Below, piece after piece: positions 10,121-23,800 of a stretch of DNA of 64,000 bases (position 1 is the first letter of the stretch; every line of letters begins with the position of its first letter). The DNA is from Hydractinia symbiolongicarpus (Eukaryota > Cnidaria > Hydrozoa > Anthoathecata > Hydractiniidae), in assembly GCF_029227915.1 (NCBI RefSeq), contig NC_079879.1, positions 31,440,501 through 31,504,500 on the forward strand, given 5' to 3'. A program made the position numbers and the translations under genes. Under the pieces are notes generated by a model. That model saw nothing but the letters and a program-made list of their open reading frames with translations, was not told the DNA's origin and did no database searches.

Positions 10121-11744
10121 AGTTCCCTGTGAGTAAAATTATTTCCACAACGATTTTTTAAATTATTTTTTCACCACTAAAACGCATAAGACTTGTAGTT
10201 TTTAAAAATGTTTTCATTTTTTATGAGACGCTGAATAAAAGAAGTTTAATCCCCGGCAAACGAAAACCCACGATTTCCCGTAAATCCCGGGCTTGGCCGT
10301 ATAGTCAAAAGTATACAAAGAAAGTACCCAGGGAGTAAACTCATTTCCCGAACGATTTTTTAAATTATTTTTTCACCACTAAAACGCAAGAGGCTTGTAG
10401 TCTTCAAACTTGTTTTCATTTTTGATGAGACGCTGAATAAAAGAAGTTTAATCGCCGGCAAACAAAAACCCGCGATTTCCCGTAAATCCCAGACTCGGCC
10501 CGTATAGTCAAAAAGTATACAAAGAAAGTACCCAGGAAGTAAACTCATTTTCCGAACGATTTTTTAAATTTTTTTTTCACCATTAAAACGCATGAGACTT
10601 GTAGTTTTCAAAAATGTTTTCATTCTTGATGAGACGCTTAATGAAAGAAGTTTAATCGCCGGCAAACGAAAACCCGTGATTTCCCGTAAATCCTGGGTTT
10701 GGCCCGTATAGTCGAATGTATACAAAGAAAGTACCCTGTGAGTAAACTCATTTCCACAACGATCTTTTAAATTATTTTTTCACCACTAAAACGCATAAGA
10801 CTTGTAGTTTTCAAAAATGTTTTCATTTTTGATGAGACGCTGAATAAAAGAAGTTTAATCGCCGGCAAACGAAAACCCGCGATTTCCCGTAAATCCCGGG
10901 CTTGGCCCGTATAGTCAAAAGTATGCAAAGAAAGTACCCAGGGAGTAAACTCATTTTCCCGACGATTTTTTAAATTTTTTTTTCACCACTAAAACGCATG
11001 AGACTTGTAGTTTTCAAAAATGTTTTCATTCTTGATGAGACGCTTAATGAAAGAAGTTTAATCGCCGGCAAACGAAAACCCGTGATTTCCCCTAAATCCC
11101 GGGCTTGGCCCGTATAGTCGAATGTATACAAAGAAAGTACCCTGTGAGTAAACTCATTTCCACAACGATTTTTTAAATTATTTTTTCACCACTAAAACGC
11201 ATAAGACTTGTAGTTTTCAAAAATGTTTTCATTTTTGATGATACGCTTAATGAAAGAGGTTTAATCGCCGGCAAACGAAAACCCGCGATTTCCCGTAAAT
11301 CCCGGGCTTGGCCCGTACAGTCGAATGTATACAAAAAAAGTACCCTGTGAGTAAACTTATTTCCACAACGATTTTTTAAATTATTTTTTCACCACTAAAA
11401 CGCATAAGACTTGTAGTTTTCAAAAATGTTTTCATTTTTGATGAGACGCTGAATAAAAGAAGTTTAATCGCCGGCAAACAAAAACCGGCGATTTCCCGTA
11501 AATCCCGGACTCGGCCCGTATAGTCAAAAGTATACAAAGAAAGTACCCAGGAGGTAAACTCATTTTCCGAACGATTTTTTAAATTTTTTTTTCAACACTA
11601 AAACGCATGAGACTTGTAGTCTTCAAACTTGTTTTCATTTTTGATGAGACGCTGAATAAAAGAAGTTTAATCGCCGGCAAACGAAAACCTGCGATTTCCC
11701 GTAAATCCCGGACTCGGCCTGTAAAGTCAAAAGTATACAAAGAA
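10121..11744. repeat. 8-monomer HOR, copy 3, with replaced middle monomers
   Basis: Length is kept (1,624 bp), but units 3-5 are exchanged for CATTCTTGATG/CATAAG/CATTCTTGATG types carrying TCCTGGGTTTGG (10691) and GTATGCAAAG (about 10921). The same replaced segment recurs at 14585 onward (offset 4,464 bp, 22 monomers), so it spread as a block. Confidence 0.8.
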
Positions 11745-12961
11745 AGTTCCCTGTGAGTAAACTTATTTCCACAACGATTTTTTAAATTATTTTTTCACCA
11801 CTAAAACGCATAAGACTTGTAGTTTTCAAAAATGTTTTCATTTTTTATGAGACGCTGAATAAAAGAAGTTTAATCCCCGGCAAACGAAAACCCACGATTT
11901 CCCGTAAATCCCGGGCTTGGCCGTATAGTCAAAAGTATACAAAGAAAGTACCAAGGGAGTAAACTCATTTCCCGAACGATTTTTTAAATTATTTTTTCAC
12001 CACTAAAACGCATAAGACTTGTAGTTTTCAAAAATGTTTTCATTTTTTATGAGACGCTGAATAAAAGAAGTTTAATCCCCGGCAAACGAAAACCCACGAT
12101 TTCCCGTAAATCCCGGGCTTGGCCGTATAGTCAAAAGTATACAAAGAAAGTACCCAGGGAGTAAACTCATTTCCCGAACGATTTTTTAAATTATTTTTTC
12201 ACCACTAAAACGCAAGAGGCTTGTAGTCTTCAAACTTGTTTTCATTTTTGATGAGACGCTGAATAAAAGAAGTTTAATCGCCGGCAAACAAAAACCCGCG
12301 ATTTCCCGTAAATCCCAGACTCGGCCCGTATAGTCAAAAAGTATACAAAGAAAGTACCCAGGAAGTAAACTCATTTTCCGAACGATTTTTTAAATTATTT
12401 TTTCACCACTAAAACGCAAGAGGCTTGTAGTCTTCAAACTTGTTTTCATTTTTGATGATACGCTTAATGAAAGAGGTTTAATCGCCGGCAAACGAAAACC
12501 CGCGATTTCCCGTAAATCCCGGGCTTGGCCCGTACAGTCGAATGTATACAAAAAAAGTACCCTGTGAGTAAACTTATTTCCACAACGATTTTTTAAATTA
12601 TTTTGTCACCACTAAAACGCATAAGACTTGTAGTTTTCAAAAATGTTTTCATTTTTGATGAGACGCTGAATAAAAGAAGTTTAATCGCCGGCAAACAAAA
12701 ACCGGCGATTTCCCGTAAATCCCGGACTCGGCCCGTATAGTCAAAAGTATACAAAGAAAGTACCCAGGAGGTAAACTCATTTTCCGAACGATTTTTTAAA
12801 TTTTTTTTTCAACACTAAAACGCATGAGACTTGTAGTCTTCAAACTTGTTTTCATTTTTGATGAGACGCTGAATAAAAGAAGTTTAATCGCCGGCAAACG
12901 AAAACCTGCGATTTCCCGTAAATCCCGGACTCGGCCTGTAAAGTCAAAAGTATACAAAGAA
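11745..12961. repeat. Shortened 6-monomer copy of the 8-mer HOR
   Basis: This copy is 1,217 bp, six units. The leading CATAAG/CCCCGG monomer is doubled, and one unit near 12400 is a hybrid with AAGAGGCTTG on its left and GATGATACGC on its right. The net loss of two monomers relative to neighbours fits unequal exchange. Confidence 0.8.
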
Positions 12962-14584
12962 AGTTCCCTGTGAGTAAACTTATTTCCACAACGATTTTTT
13001 AAATTATTTTTTCACCACTAAAACGCATAAGACTTGTAGTTTTCAAAAATGTTTTCATTTTTTATGAGACGCTGAATAAAAGAAGTTTAATCCCCGGCAA
13101 ACGAAAACCCACGATTTCCCGTAAATCCCGGCCTTGGCCGTATAGTCAAAAGTATACAAAGAAAGTACCCAGGGAGTAAACTCATTTCCCGAACGATTTT
13201 TTAAATTATTTTTTCACCACTAAAACGCATAAGACTTGTAGTTTTCAAAAATGTTTTCATTTTTTATGAGACGCTGAATAAAAGAAGTTTAATCCCCGGC
13301 AAACGAAAACCCACGATTTCCCGTAAATCCCGGGCTTGGCCGTATAGTCAAAAGTATACAAAGAAAGTACCCAGGGAGTAAACTCATTTCCCGAACGATT
13401 TTTTAAATTATTTTTTCACCACTAAAACGCAAGAGGCTTGTAGTCTTCAAACTTGTTTTCATTTTTGATGAGACGCTGAATAAAAGAAGTTTAATCGCCG
13501 GCAAACAAAAACCCGCGATTTCCCGTAAATCCCAGACTCGGCCCGTATAGTCAAAAAGTATACAAAGAAAGTACCCAGGAAGTAAACTCATTTTCCGAAC
13601 GATTTTTTAAATTTTTTTTTCACCATTAAAACGCATGAGACTTGTAGTTTTCAAAAATGTTTTCATTTTTGATGAGACGCTGAATAAAAGAAGTTTAATC
13701 GCCGGCAAACGAAAACACGCGATTTCCCGTAAATCCCGGGCTTGGCCCGTATAGTCAAAAGTATGCAAAGAAAGTACCCAGGGAGTAAACTCATTTTCCC
13801 GACAATTTTTTAAATTTTTTTTTCACCACTAAAACGCATGAGACTTGTAGTTTTCAAAAATGTTTTCATTCTTGATGAGACGCTTAATGAAAGAAGTTTA
13901 ATCGCCGGCAAACGAAAACCCGTGATTTCCCCTAAATCCCGGGCTTGGCCCGTATAGTCGAATGTATACAAAGAAAGTACCCTGTGAGTAAACTCATTTC
14001 CACAACGATTTTTTAAATTATTTTTTCACCACTAAAACGCATAAGACTTGTAGTTTTCAAAAATGTTTTCATTTTTGATGATACGCTTAATGAAAGAGGT
14101 TTAATCGCCGGCAAACGAAAACCCGCGATTTCCCGTAAATCCCGGGCTTGGCCCGTACAGTCGAATGTATACAAAAAAAGTACCCTGTGAGTAAACTTAT
14201 TTCCACAACGATTTTTTAAATTATTTTTTCACCACTAAAACGCATAAGACTTGTAGTTTTCAAAAATGTTTTCATTTTTGATGAGACGCTGAATAAAAGA
14301 AGTTTAATCGCCGGCAAACAAAAACCGGCGATTTCCCGTAAATCCCGGACTCGGCCCGTATAGTCAAAAGTATACAAAGAAAGTACCCAGGAGGTAAACT
14401 CATTTTCCGAACGATTTTTTAAATTTTTTTTTCAACACTAAAACGCATGAGACTTGTAGTCTTCAAACTTGTTTTCATTTTTGATGAGACGCTGAATAAA
14501 AGAAGTTTAATCGCCGGCAAACGAAAACCTGCGATTTCCCGTAAATCCCGGACTCGGCCTGTAAAGTCAAAAGTATACAAAGAA
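12962..14584. repeat. 8-monomer HOR, copy 5
   Basis: Length returns to 1,623 bp. It begins with two CATAAG/CCCCGG monomers like the copy before it, then the AAGAGGCTTG unit with GTCAAAAAGTATA, a CACCATTAAAACG unit, CATTCTTGATG, GATGATACGC, ATAAG and AACACTA. Confidence 0.8.
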
Positions 14585-15850
14585 AGTTCCCTGTGAGTAA
14601 ACTTATTTCCACAACGATTTTTTAAATTATTTTTTCACCACTAAAACGCATAAGACTTGTAGTTTTCAAAAATGTTTTCATTTTTTATGAGACGCTGAAT
14701 AAAAGAAGTTTAATCCCCGGCAAACGAAAACCCACGATTTCCCGTAAATCCCGGGCTTGGCCGTATAGTCAAAAGTATACAAAGAAAGTACCCAGGGAGT
14801 AAACTCATTTCCCGAACGATTTTTTAAATTATTTTTTCACCACTAAAACGCAAGAGGCTTGTAGTCTTCAAACTTGTTTTCATTTTTGATGAGACGCTGA
14901 ATAAAAGAAGTTTAATCGCCGGCAAACAAAAACCCGCGATTTCCCGTAAATCCCAGACTCGGCCCGTATAGTCAAAAAGTATACAAAGAAAGTACCCAGG
15001 AAGTAAACTCATTTTCCGAACGATTTTTTAAATTTTTTTTTCACCATTAAAACGCATGAGACTTGTAGTTTTCAAAAATGTTTTCATTCTTGATGAGACG
15101 CTTAATGAAAGAAGTTTAATCGCCGGCAAACGAAAACCCGTGATTTCCCGTAAATCCTGGGTTTGGCCCGTATAGTCGAATGTATACAAAGAAAGTACCC
15201 TGTGAGTAAACTCATTTCCACAACAATCTTTTAAATTATTTTTTCACCACTAAAACGCATAAGACTTGTAGTTTTCAAAAATGTTTTCATTTTTGATGAG
15301 ACGCTGAATAAAAGAAGTTTAATCGCCGGCAAACGAAAACCCGCGAATTCCCGTAAATCCCGGGCTTGGCCCGTATAGTCAAAAGTATGCAAAGAAAGTA
15401 CCCAGGGAGTAAACTCATTTTCCCGACGATTTTTTAAATTTTTTTTTCACCACTAAAACGCATGAGACTTGTAGTTTTCAAAAATGTTTTCATTCTTGAT
15501 GAGACGCTTAATGAAAGAAGTTTAATCGCCGGCAAACGAAAACCCGTGATTTCCCCTAAATCCCGGGCTTGGCCCGTATAGTCGAATGTATACAAAGAAA
15601 GTACCCTGTGAGTAAACTCATTTCCACAACGATTTTTTAAATTATTTTTTCACCACTAAAACGCATAAGACTTGCAGTTTTCAAAAATGTTTTCATTTTT
15701 GATGAGACGCTGAATAAAAAAAGTTTAATCGCCGGCAAACGAAAACCCGCGATTTCCCGTAAATCCCGGGCTTGGCCCGTATAGTCAAAAGTATACAAAG
15801 AAAGTACCCAGGGAGTAAACTCATTTTCCGAACGATTTTTTAAATTATTT
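14585..15850. repeat. 8-monomer HOR, copy 6, diverging at its end
   Basis: The first five units follow 10121 onward at +4,464 bp (shared TCCTGGGTTTGG at 15155). After about 15660 the marker GATGATACGC and AACACTA units are missing, and the array passes into different monomer types with CTTGCAGTTTTC. Confidence 0.75.
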
Positions 15851-16161
15851 TTTCACTACTAAAACGCATGAGACTTGTAGTCTTCAAACTTGTTTTCATT
15901 TTTGATGAGACGCTTAATGAAAGAGGTTTAATCGTCGGCAAACGAAAACCCGCGATTTCCCGTAAATCCCGGGCTTGGCCCGTACAGTCGAATGTATACA
16001 AAGAAAGTACCCTGTGAGTAAACTTATTTCCACAACGATTTTTTAAATTATTTTTTCACCACTAAAACGCATAAGACTTGTAGTTTTCAAAAATGTTTTT
16101 ATTTTTTATGAGACGCTGAATAAAAGAAGTTTAATCCCCGGCAAACGAAAACCCACGATTT
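15851..16161. repeat. Transition monomers
   Basis: About one and a half units of mixed type join the 8-mer zone to the next. One carries CGTCGGCAAACG in place of CGCCGGC, and the next has TGTTTTTATTTTTTATG. Only satellite is present. Confidence 0.6.
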
Positions 16162-18190
16162 CCAGTAAAACCCGCGCTTGGCCGTATAGTCAAAAGTATA
16201 CAAAGAAAGTACCCAGGGAGTAAACTCATTTCCCGAACGATTTTTTAAATTATTTTTTCACCACTAAAACGCATGAGGCTTGTAGTCTTCAAACTTGTTT
16301 TCATTTTTGATGAGACGCTGAATAAAAGAAGTTTAATCGCCGGCAAACAAAAACCCGCGATTTCCCGTAAATCCCGGACTCGGCCCGTATAGTCAAAAGT
16401 ATACAAAGAAAGTACCCAGGAAGTAAACTCATTTTCCGAACGATTTTTTAATTTTTTTTTTCACCACTAAAACGCATGAGACTTGTAGTTTTCAAAAATG
16501 TTTTCATTCTTGATGAGACGCTTAATGAAAGAAGTTTAATCGCCGGCAAACGAAAACCCGTAATTTCCCGTAAATCCCGGGCTTAGCCCGTATAGTCGAA
16601 TGTATACAAAGAAAGTACCCTGTGAGTAAACTCATTTCCACAACCATTTTTTAAATTATTTTTTCACCACTAAAACGCATGAGACTTGTAGTTTTCAAAA
16701 ATGTTTTCATTTTTGATGAGACGCTTAATGAAAGAGGTTTAATCGCCGGCAAACGAAAACCAGCGATTTCCCCTAAATCCCGGGCTTGGCCCGTATAGTC
16801 AAAAGTATACAAAGAAAGTACCCAGGGAGTAAACTCATTTCCCGAACCATTTTTTAAATTATTTTTTCACCACTAAAACGCATGAGACTTGTAGTCTTCA
16901 AACTTGTTTTCATTTTTGATGAGACGCTGAATAAAAGAAGTTTAATCGCCGGCAAACGAAAACCCGCGATTTCCCGTAAATCCCGGACTCGGCCCGTATA
17001 GTCAGAAGTATACAAAGAAAGTACCCAGGAAGTAAACTCATTTTCCGAACGATTTTTTAAATTTTTTTCTCACCACTAAAACGCATGAGACTTGTAGTTT
17101 TCAAAAATGTTTTCATTTTTGATGAGATGCTTAATGAAAGAGGTTTAATCGCCGGCAAACGAAAACCCGCGATTTACCGTAAATTCCGGGCTTGGCCCGT
17201 ATAGTCGAATGTATACAAAGAAAGTACCCTGTGAGTCAACTCATTTCCACAAGGATTTTTTAAATTATTTTTTCACCACTAAAACTCATAAGACTTGTAG
17301 TTTTCAAAAATGTTTTCATTTTTTATGAGACGCTGAATAAAAGAAGTTTAATCGCCGGCAAACGAAAACCCGCGATTTCCCGTAAATCCCGGGCTTGGCC
17401 CGTATAGTCAAAAGTATACAAAGAAAGTACCCAGGGAGTAAACTCATTTACCGAACGATTTTTTAAATTATTTTTTCACCACTAAAACGCATGAGACTTG
17501 TAGTTTTCAGAAATGTGTTCATTTTTGATGAGACGCTTAATGAAAGTGGTTTAATCGCCGCCAAAAGAAAACCCGCGATTTCCCGTAAATCCCGGGCATG
17601 GCCCGTATAGTCGAATGTATACACAGAAAGTAGCTTGTGAGTAAACTCATTTCCAAAACGATTTTTTAAATTATCTTTTCACCACTAAAACGCATGAGAC
17701 TTGTAGTTTTCAAAAATGTTTTCATTTTTGATGAGACACTGAATAAAAGAAGTTTAATCGCCGGCAAACGAAAATCCGCCATTTCCCGTAAATCCCGGGC
17801 TTGGCGCGTATAGTCAAAAGTATACAAAGAAAGTACCCAGGGAGTAAACTCATTTCCCGAACGATTTTTTATATTATTTTTTCACCACTAAAACGCATGA
17901 GACTTGTAGTTTTCAAAAACGTTTTCATTTTTGATGGGACGCTGAATAAAAGAAGTTTAATCGCCGGCAAACGAAATCCCGCGATTTCCCGTAAATCCCG
18001 GACTCGGCCCGTATAGTCAAAAGTATACAAAGAAAGTACCCAGGAAGTAAACTCAATTTCCGAACGATTTTTTAAATTATTTTTTCACCACTAAAACGCA
18101 TGAGACTTTTAGTTTTCAAAAATGTTTTCATTTTTGATGAGACGCTTAATGAAAGAGGTTTAATCCCCGGCAAACGAAAACCCACGATTT
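16162..18190. repeat. 10-monomer HOR unit
   Basis: The unit is bounded by the private marker CCAGTAAAACCCGCGCTTGG at 16162 and 18191 (2,029 bp, ten monomers). It holds CATTCTTGATG with CCCGTAATTTCCC, ATTTACCGTAAATTCC (17172), the GCCGCCAAAAG unit (about 17556), and the GATGGGACGC/GAAATCCCGCG unit (about 17934). Confidence 0.82.
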
Positions 18191-20625
18191 CCAGTAAAAC
18201 CCGCGCTTGGCCGTATAGTCAAAAGTATACAAAGAAAGTACCCAGGGAGTAAACTCATTTCCCGAACGATTTTTTAAATTATTTTTTCACCACTAAAACG
18301 CATGAGGCTTGTAGTCTTCAAACTTGTTTTCATTTTTGATGAGACGCTGAATAAAAGAAGTTTAATCGCCGGCAAACAAAAACCCGCGATTTCCCGTAAA
18401 TCCCGGACTCGGCCCGTATAGTCAAAAGTATACAAAGAAAGTACCCAGGAAGTAAACTCATTTTCCGAACGATTTTTTAATTTTTTTTTTCACCACTAAA
18501 ACGCATGAGACTTGTAGTTTTCAAAAATGTTTTCATTCTTGATGAGACGCTTAATGAAAGAAGTTTAATCGCCGGCAAACGAAAACCCGTAATTTCCCGT
18601 AAATCCCGGGCTTAGCCCGTATAGTCGAATGTATACAAAGAAAGTACCCTGTGAGTAAACTCATTTCCACAACCATTTTTTAAATTATTTTTTCACCACT
18701 AAAACGCATGAGACTTGTAGTTTTCAAAAATGTTTTCATTTTTGATGAGACGCTTAATGAAAGAGGTTTAATCGCCGGCAAACGAAAACCAGCGATTTCC
18801 CCTAAATCCCGGGCTTGGCCCGTATAGTCAAAAGTATACAAAGAAAGTACCCAGGGAGTAAACTCATTTCCCGAACCATTTTTTAAATTATTTTTTCACC
18901 ACTAAAACGCATGAGACTTGTAGTTTTCAAAAATGTTTTCATTTTTGAGGGGACGCTGAATAAAAGAAGTTTAATCGCCGGCAAACGAAATCCCGCGATT
19001 TCCTGTAAATCCCGGACTCGGCCCGTATAGTCACAAGTATACAAAGAAAGTACCCAGGAAGTAAACTCAATTTCCGAACGATTTTTTAAATTATTTTTTC
19101 ACCACTAAAACGCATGAGACTTGTAGTTTTCAAAAATGTTTTCAATTTTGATGAGACGCTTAATGAAAGAGGTTTAATCGCCGGCAAACGAAAACCAGCG
19201 ATTTCCCCTAAATCCCGGGCTTGGCCCGTGTAGTCGAATGTATACAAAGAAAGTACCCAGGGAGTAAACTCATTTCCCGAACGAAATTTTAAATTTTTTT
19301 TTCACCACTAAAACGCATGAGACTTGTAGTTTTCAAAAATGTTTTCATTTTTGATGAGACGCTTAATGAAAGAGGTTTAATCGCCGGCAAACGAAAACCC
19401 GCGATTTCCCGTAAATCCCGGGCTTGGCCCGTACAGTCGAATGTATACAAAGAAAGTACCCTGTGAGTAAACTCATTTCCACAACGATTTTTTAAATTAT
19501 TTTTTCACCACTAAAACGCATAAGACTTGTAGTTTTTAAAAATGTTTTCATTCTTTATGAGACGCTGAATAAAAGAAGTTTAATCCCCGGCAAACGAAAG
19601 CCCACGATTTCCCGTAAATCCCGGGCTTGGCCCGTATAGTCAAAAGTATACAAAGAAAGTACCCAGGGAGTAAACTCATTTCCCGAACGATTTTTTAAAT
19701 TATTTTTTCACCACTAAAACGCATGAGACTTGTAGTTTTCAGAAATGTGATCATTTTCGATGAGACGTTTAATGAAAGTGATTTAATCGCCGGCAAAACA
19801 AAACCCGCGATTTCCCGTAAATCCCGGGCTTGGCCCGTATAGTCGAATGTATACACAGAAAGTAGCTTGTGAGTAAACTCATTTCCAAAACGATTTTTTC
19901 AATTATCTTTTCACCACTAAAACGCATGAGACTTGTAGTTTTCAAAAATGTTTTCAATTTTGATGAGACGCTTAATGAAAGAGGTTTAATCGCCGGCAAA
20001 CGAAAACCAGCGATTTCCCCTAAATCCCGGGCTTGGCCCGTGTAGTCGAATGTATACAAAGAAAGTAGCTTGTGAGTAAACTCATTTCCAAAACGATTTT
20101 TTAAATTATCTTTTCACCACTAAAACGCATGAGACTTGTAGTTTTCAAAAATGTTTTCATTTTTGATGAGACACTGAATAAAAGAAGTTTAATCGCCGGC
20201 AAACGAAAATCCGCCATTTCCCGTAAATCCCGGGCTTGGCGCGTATAGTCAAAAGTATACAAAGAAAGTACCCAGGGAGTAAACTCATTTCCCGAACGAT
20301 TTTTTATATTATTTTTTCACCACTAAAACGCATGAGACTTGTAGTTTTCAAAAACGTTTTCATTTTTGATGGGACGCTGAATAAAAGAAGTTTAATCGCC
20401 GGCAAACGAAATCCCGCGATTTCCCGTAAATCCCGGACTCGGCCCGTATAGTCAAAAGTATACAAAGAAAGTACCCAGGAAGTAAACTCAATTTCCGAAC
20501 GATTTTTTAAATTATTTTTTCACCACTAAAACGCATGAGACTTTTAGTTTTCAAAAATGTTTTCATTTTTGATGAGACGCTTAATGAAAGAGGTTTAATC
20601 CCCGGCAAACGAAAACCCACGATTT
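18191..20625. repeat. 12-monomer HOR unit
   Basis: Same left marker, next copy at 20626 (2,435 bp, twelve monomers). It starts like the 10-monomer unit, diverges near 18940 (TTTTGAGGGGACGC), and rejoins the 17700-18190 segment at +2,435 bp. Reading frames at 17801 and 20236 translate identically, confirming the end alignment. Confidence 0.82.
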
Positions 20626-20874
20626 CCAGTAAAACCCGCGCTTGGCCGTATAGTCAAAAGTATACAAAGAAAGTACCCAGGGAGTAAACTCATTTCCCGA
20701 ACGATTTTTTAAATTATTTTTTCACCACTAAAACGCATGAGGCTTGTAGTCTTCAAACTTGTTTTCATTTTTGATGAGACGCTGAATAAAAGAAGTTTAA
20801 TCGCCGGCAAACAAAAACCCGCGATTTCTCGTAAATCCCGGACTCGGCCCGTATAGTCAAAAGTATACAAAGAA
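20626..20874. repeat. Head of a third CCAGTAAAAC-type unit, about one monomer
   Basis: This continues the 10/12-monomer series and then runs into the very large unit. It includes ATTTCTCGTAAATCC, a private change of the usual ATTTCCCG. Confidence 0.6.
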
Positions 20875-23800
20875 AGTACCCAGGAAGTAAACTCATTTTC
20901 CGAACGATTTTTTAATTTTTTTTTTCACCACTAAAACGCATGAGACTTGTAGTTTTCAAAAATGTTTTCATTTTTGATGAGACGCTTAATGAAAGAGGTT
21001 TAATCGCCGGCAAACGAAAACCAGCGATTTCCCCTAAATCCCGGGCTTGGCCCGTATAGTCAAAAGTATACAAAGAAAGTACCCAAGGAGTAAACTCATT
21101 TCCCGAACCATTTTTTAAATTACTTTTTCACCACTAAAACGCATGAGACTTGTAGTCTTCAAACTTGTTTTCATTTTTGATGAGACGCTGAATAAAAGAA
21201 GTTTAATCGCCGGCAAACGAAAACCCGCGATTTCCCGTAAATCCCGGACTCGGCCCGTATAGTCAGAAGTATACAAAGAAAGTACCCAGGAAGTAAACTC
21301 ATTTTCCGAACGATTTTTTAAATTTTTTTCTCACCACTAAAACGCATGAGACTTGTAGTTTTCAAAAATGTTTTCATTTTTGATGAGATGCTTAATGAAA
21401 GAGGTTTAATCGCCGGCAAACGAAAACCCGCGATTTACCGTAAATTCCGGGCTTGGCCCGTATAGTCGAATGTATACAAAGAAAGTACCCTGTGAGTCAA
21501 CTCATTTCCACAAGGATTTTTTAAATTATTTTTTCACCACTAAAACTCATAAGACTTGTAGTTTTCAAAAATGTTTTCATTTTTTATGAGACGCTGAATA
21601 AAAGAAGTTTAATCGCCGGCAAACGAAAACCCGCGATTTCCCGTAAATCCCGGGCTTGGCCCGTATAGTCAAAAGTATACAAAGAAAGTACCCAGGGAGT
21701 AAACTCATTTACCGAACGATTTTTTAAATTATTTTTTCACCACTAAAACGCATGAGACTTGTAGTTTTCAGAAATGTGTTCATTTTTGATGAGACGCTTA
21801 ATGAAAGTGGTTTAATCGCCGCCAAAAGAAAACCCGCGATTTCCCGTAAATCCCGGGCATGGCCCGTATAGTCGAATGTATACACAGAAAGTAGCTTGTG
21901 AGTAAACTCATTTCCAAAACGATTTTTTAAATTATCTTTTCACCACTAAAACGCATGAGACTTGTAGTTTTCAAAAATGTTTTCATTTTTGATGAGACAC
22001 TGAATAAAAGAAGTTTAATCGCCGGCAAACGAAAATCCGCCATTTCCCGTAAATCCCGGGCTTGGCGCGTATAGTCAAAAGTATACAAAGAAAGTACCCA
22101 GGGAGTAAACTCATTTCCCGAACGATTTTTTATATTATTTTTTCACCACTAAAACGCATGAGACTTGTAGTTTTCAAAAACGTTTTCATTTTTGATGGGA
22201 CGCTGAATAAAAGAAGTTTAATCGCCGGCAAACGAAATCCCGCGATTTCCCGTAAATCCCGGACTCGGCCCGTATAGTCAAAAGTATACAAAGAAAGTAC
22301 CCAGGAAGTAAACTCAATTTCCGAACGATTTTTTAAATTATTTTTTCACCACTAAAACGCATGAGACTTTTAGTTTTCAAAAATGTTTTCATTTTTGATG
22401 AGACGCTTAATGAAAGAGGTTTAATCGCCGGCAAACGAAAACCAGCGATTTCCCCTAAATCCCGGGCTTGGCCCGTGTAGTAGAATGTATACAAAGAAAG
22501 TACCCAGGGAGTAAACTCATTTCCCGAACGAATTTTTAAATTTTTTTTTCACCACTAAAACGCATGAGACTGGTAGTTTTCAAAACATTTTTCATTTTTG
22601 ATGAGACGCTTAATGAAAGAGGTTTAATCGCCGGCAAACGAAAACCCGCGATTTCCCGTAAATCCCGGGCTTGGCCCGTACAGTCGAATGTATACAAAAA
22701 AAGTACCCTGTGTGTAAACTTATTTCCCGAACGATTTTTTAAATTATTTTTTCACCACTAAAACGCATGAGGCTTGTAGTCTTCAAACTTGTTTTCATTT
22801 TTGATGAGACGCTGAATAAAAGAAGTTTAATCGCCGGCAAACAAAAACCCGCGATTTCCCGTAAATCCCGGACTCGGCCCGTATAGTCAAAAGTATACAA
22901 AGAAAGTACCCAGGAAGTAAACTCATTTTCCGAACGATTTTTTAAATTTTTTTTTCACCACTAAAACGCATAAGACTTGTAGTTTTCAAAAATGTTTTCA
23001 TTTTTGATGAGACGCTGAATAAAAGAAGTTTAATCACCGGCAAACGAAAACCCGCGATTTCCCGTAAATCCCGGGCTTGGCCCGTATGGTCAAAAGTAAA
23101 CAAAGAAAGTACCCAGGGAGTAAACTCATTTTCCGAACGATTTTTAAAATTTTTTTTTCACCACTAAAACGCATGAGACTTGTAGTCTTCAAACTTGTTT
23201 TCATTTTTGATGAGACGCTTAATGAAAGAAGTTTAATCGCCGGCAAACGAAAACCCGTGATTTCCCCTAAATCCCGGGCTTGGCCCGTATAGTCGAATGT
23301 ATACAAAGAAAGTACCCTGTAAGTAAACTCATTTCCACAACGATTTTTTAAATTATTTTTTCACCACTAAAACGCATGAGACTTGTAGTCTTCAAACTTG
23401 TTTTCATTTTTGATGAGACGCTGAATAAAAGAAGTTTAATCGTCGGCAAACGAAAACCTGCGATTTCCCGTAAATCCTGGACTCGGCCTGTAAAGTCAAA
23501 AGTATACAAAGAAAGTTCCCTGTGAGTAAACTTATTTCCACAACGATTTTTTAAATTATTTTTTCACCACTAAAACGCATAAGACTTGTAGTTTTCAAAA
23601 ATGTTTTCATTTTTTATGAGACGCTGAATAAAAGAAGTTTAATCCCCGGCAAACGAAAACCTACGATTTCCCGTAAATCCCGGGCTTGGCCGTATAGTCA
23701 AAAGTATACAAAGAAAGTACCCAGGGAGTAAACTCATTTCCCGAACGATTTTTTAAATTATTTTTTCACCACTAAAACGCAAGAGGCTTGTAGTCTTCAA

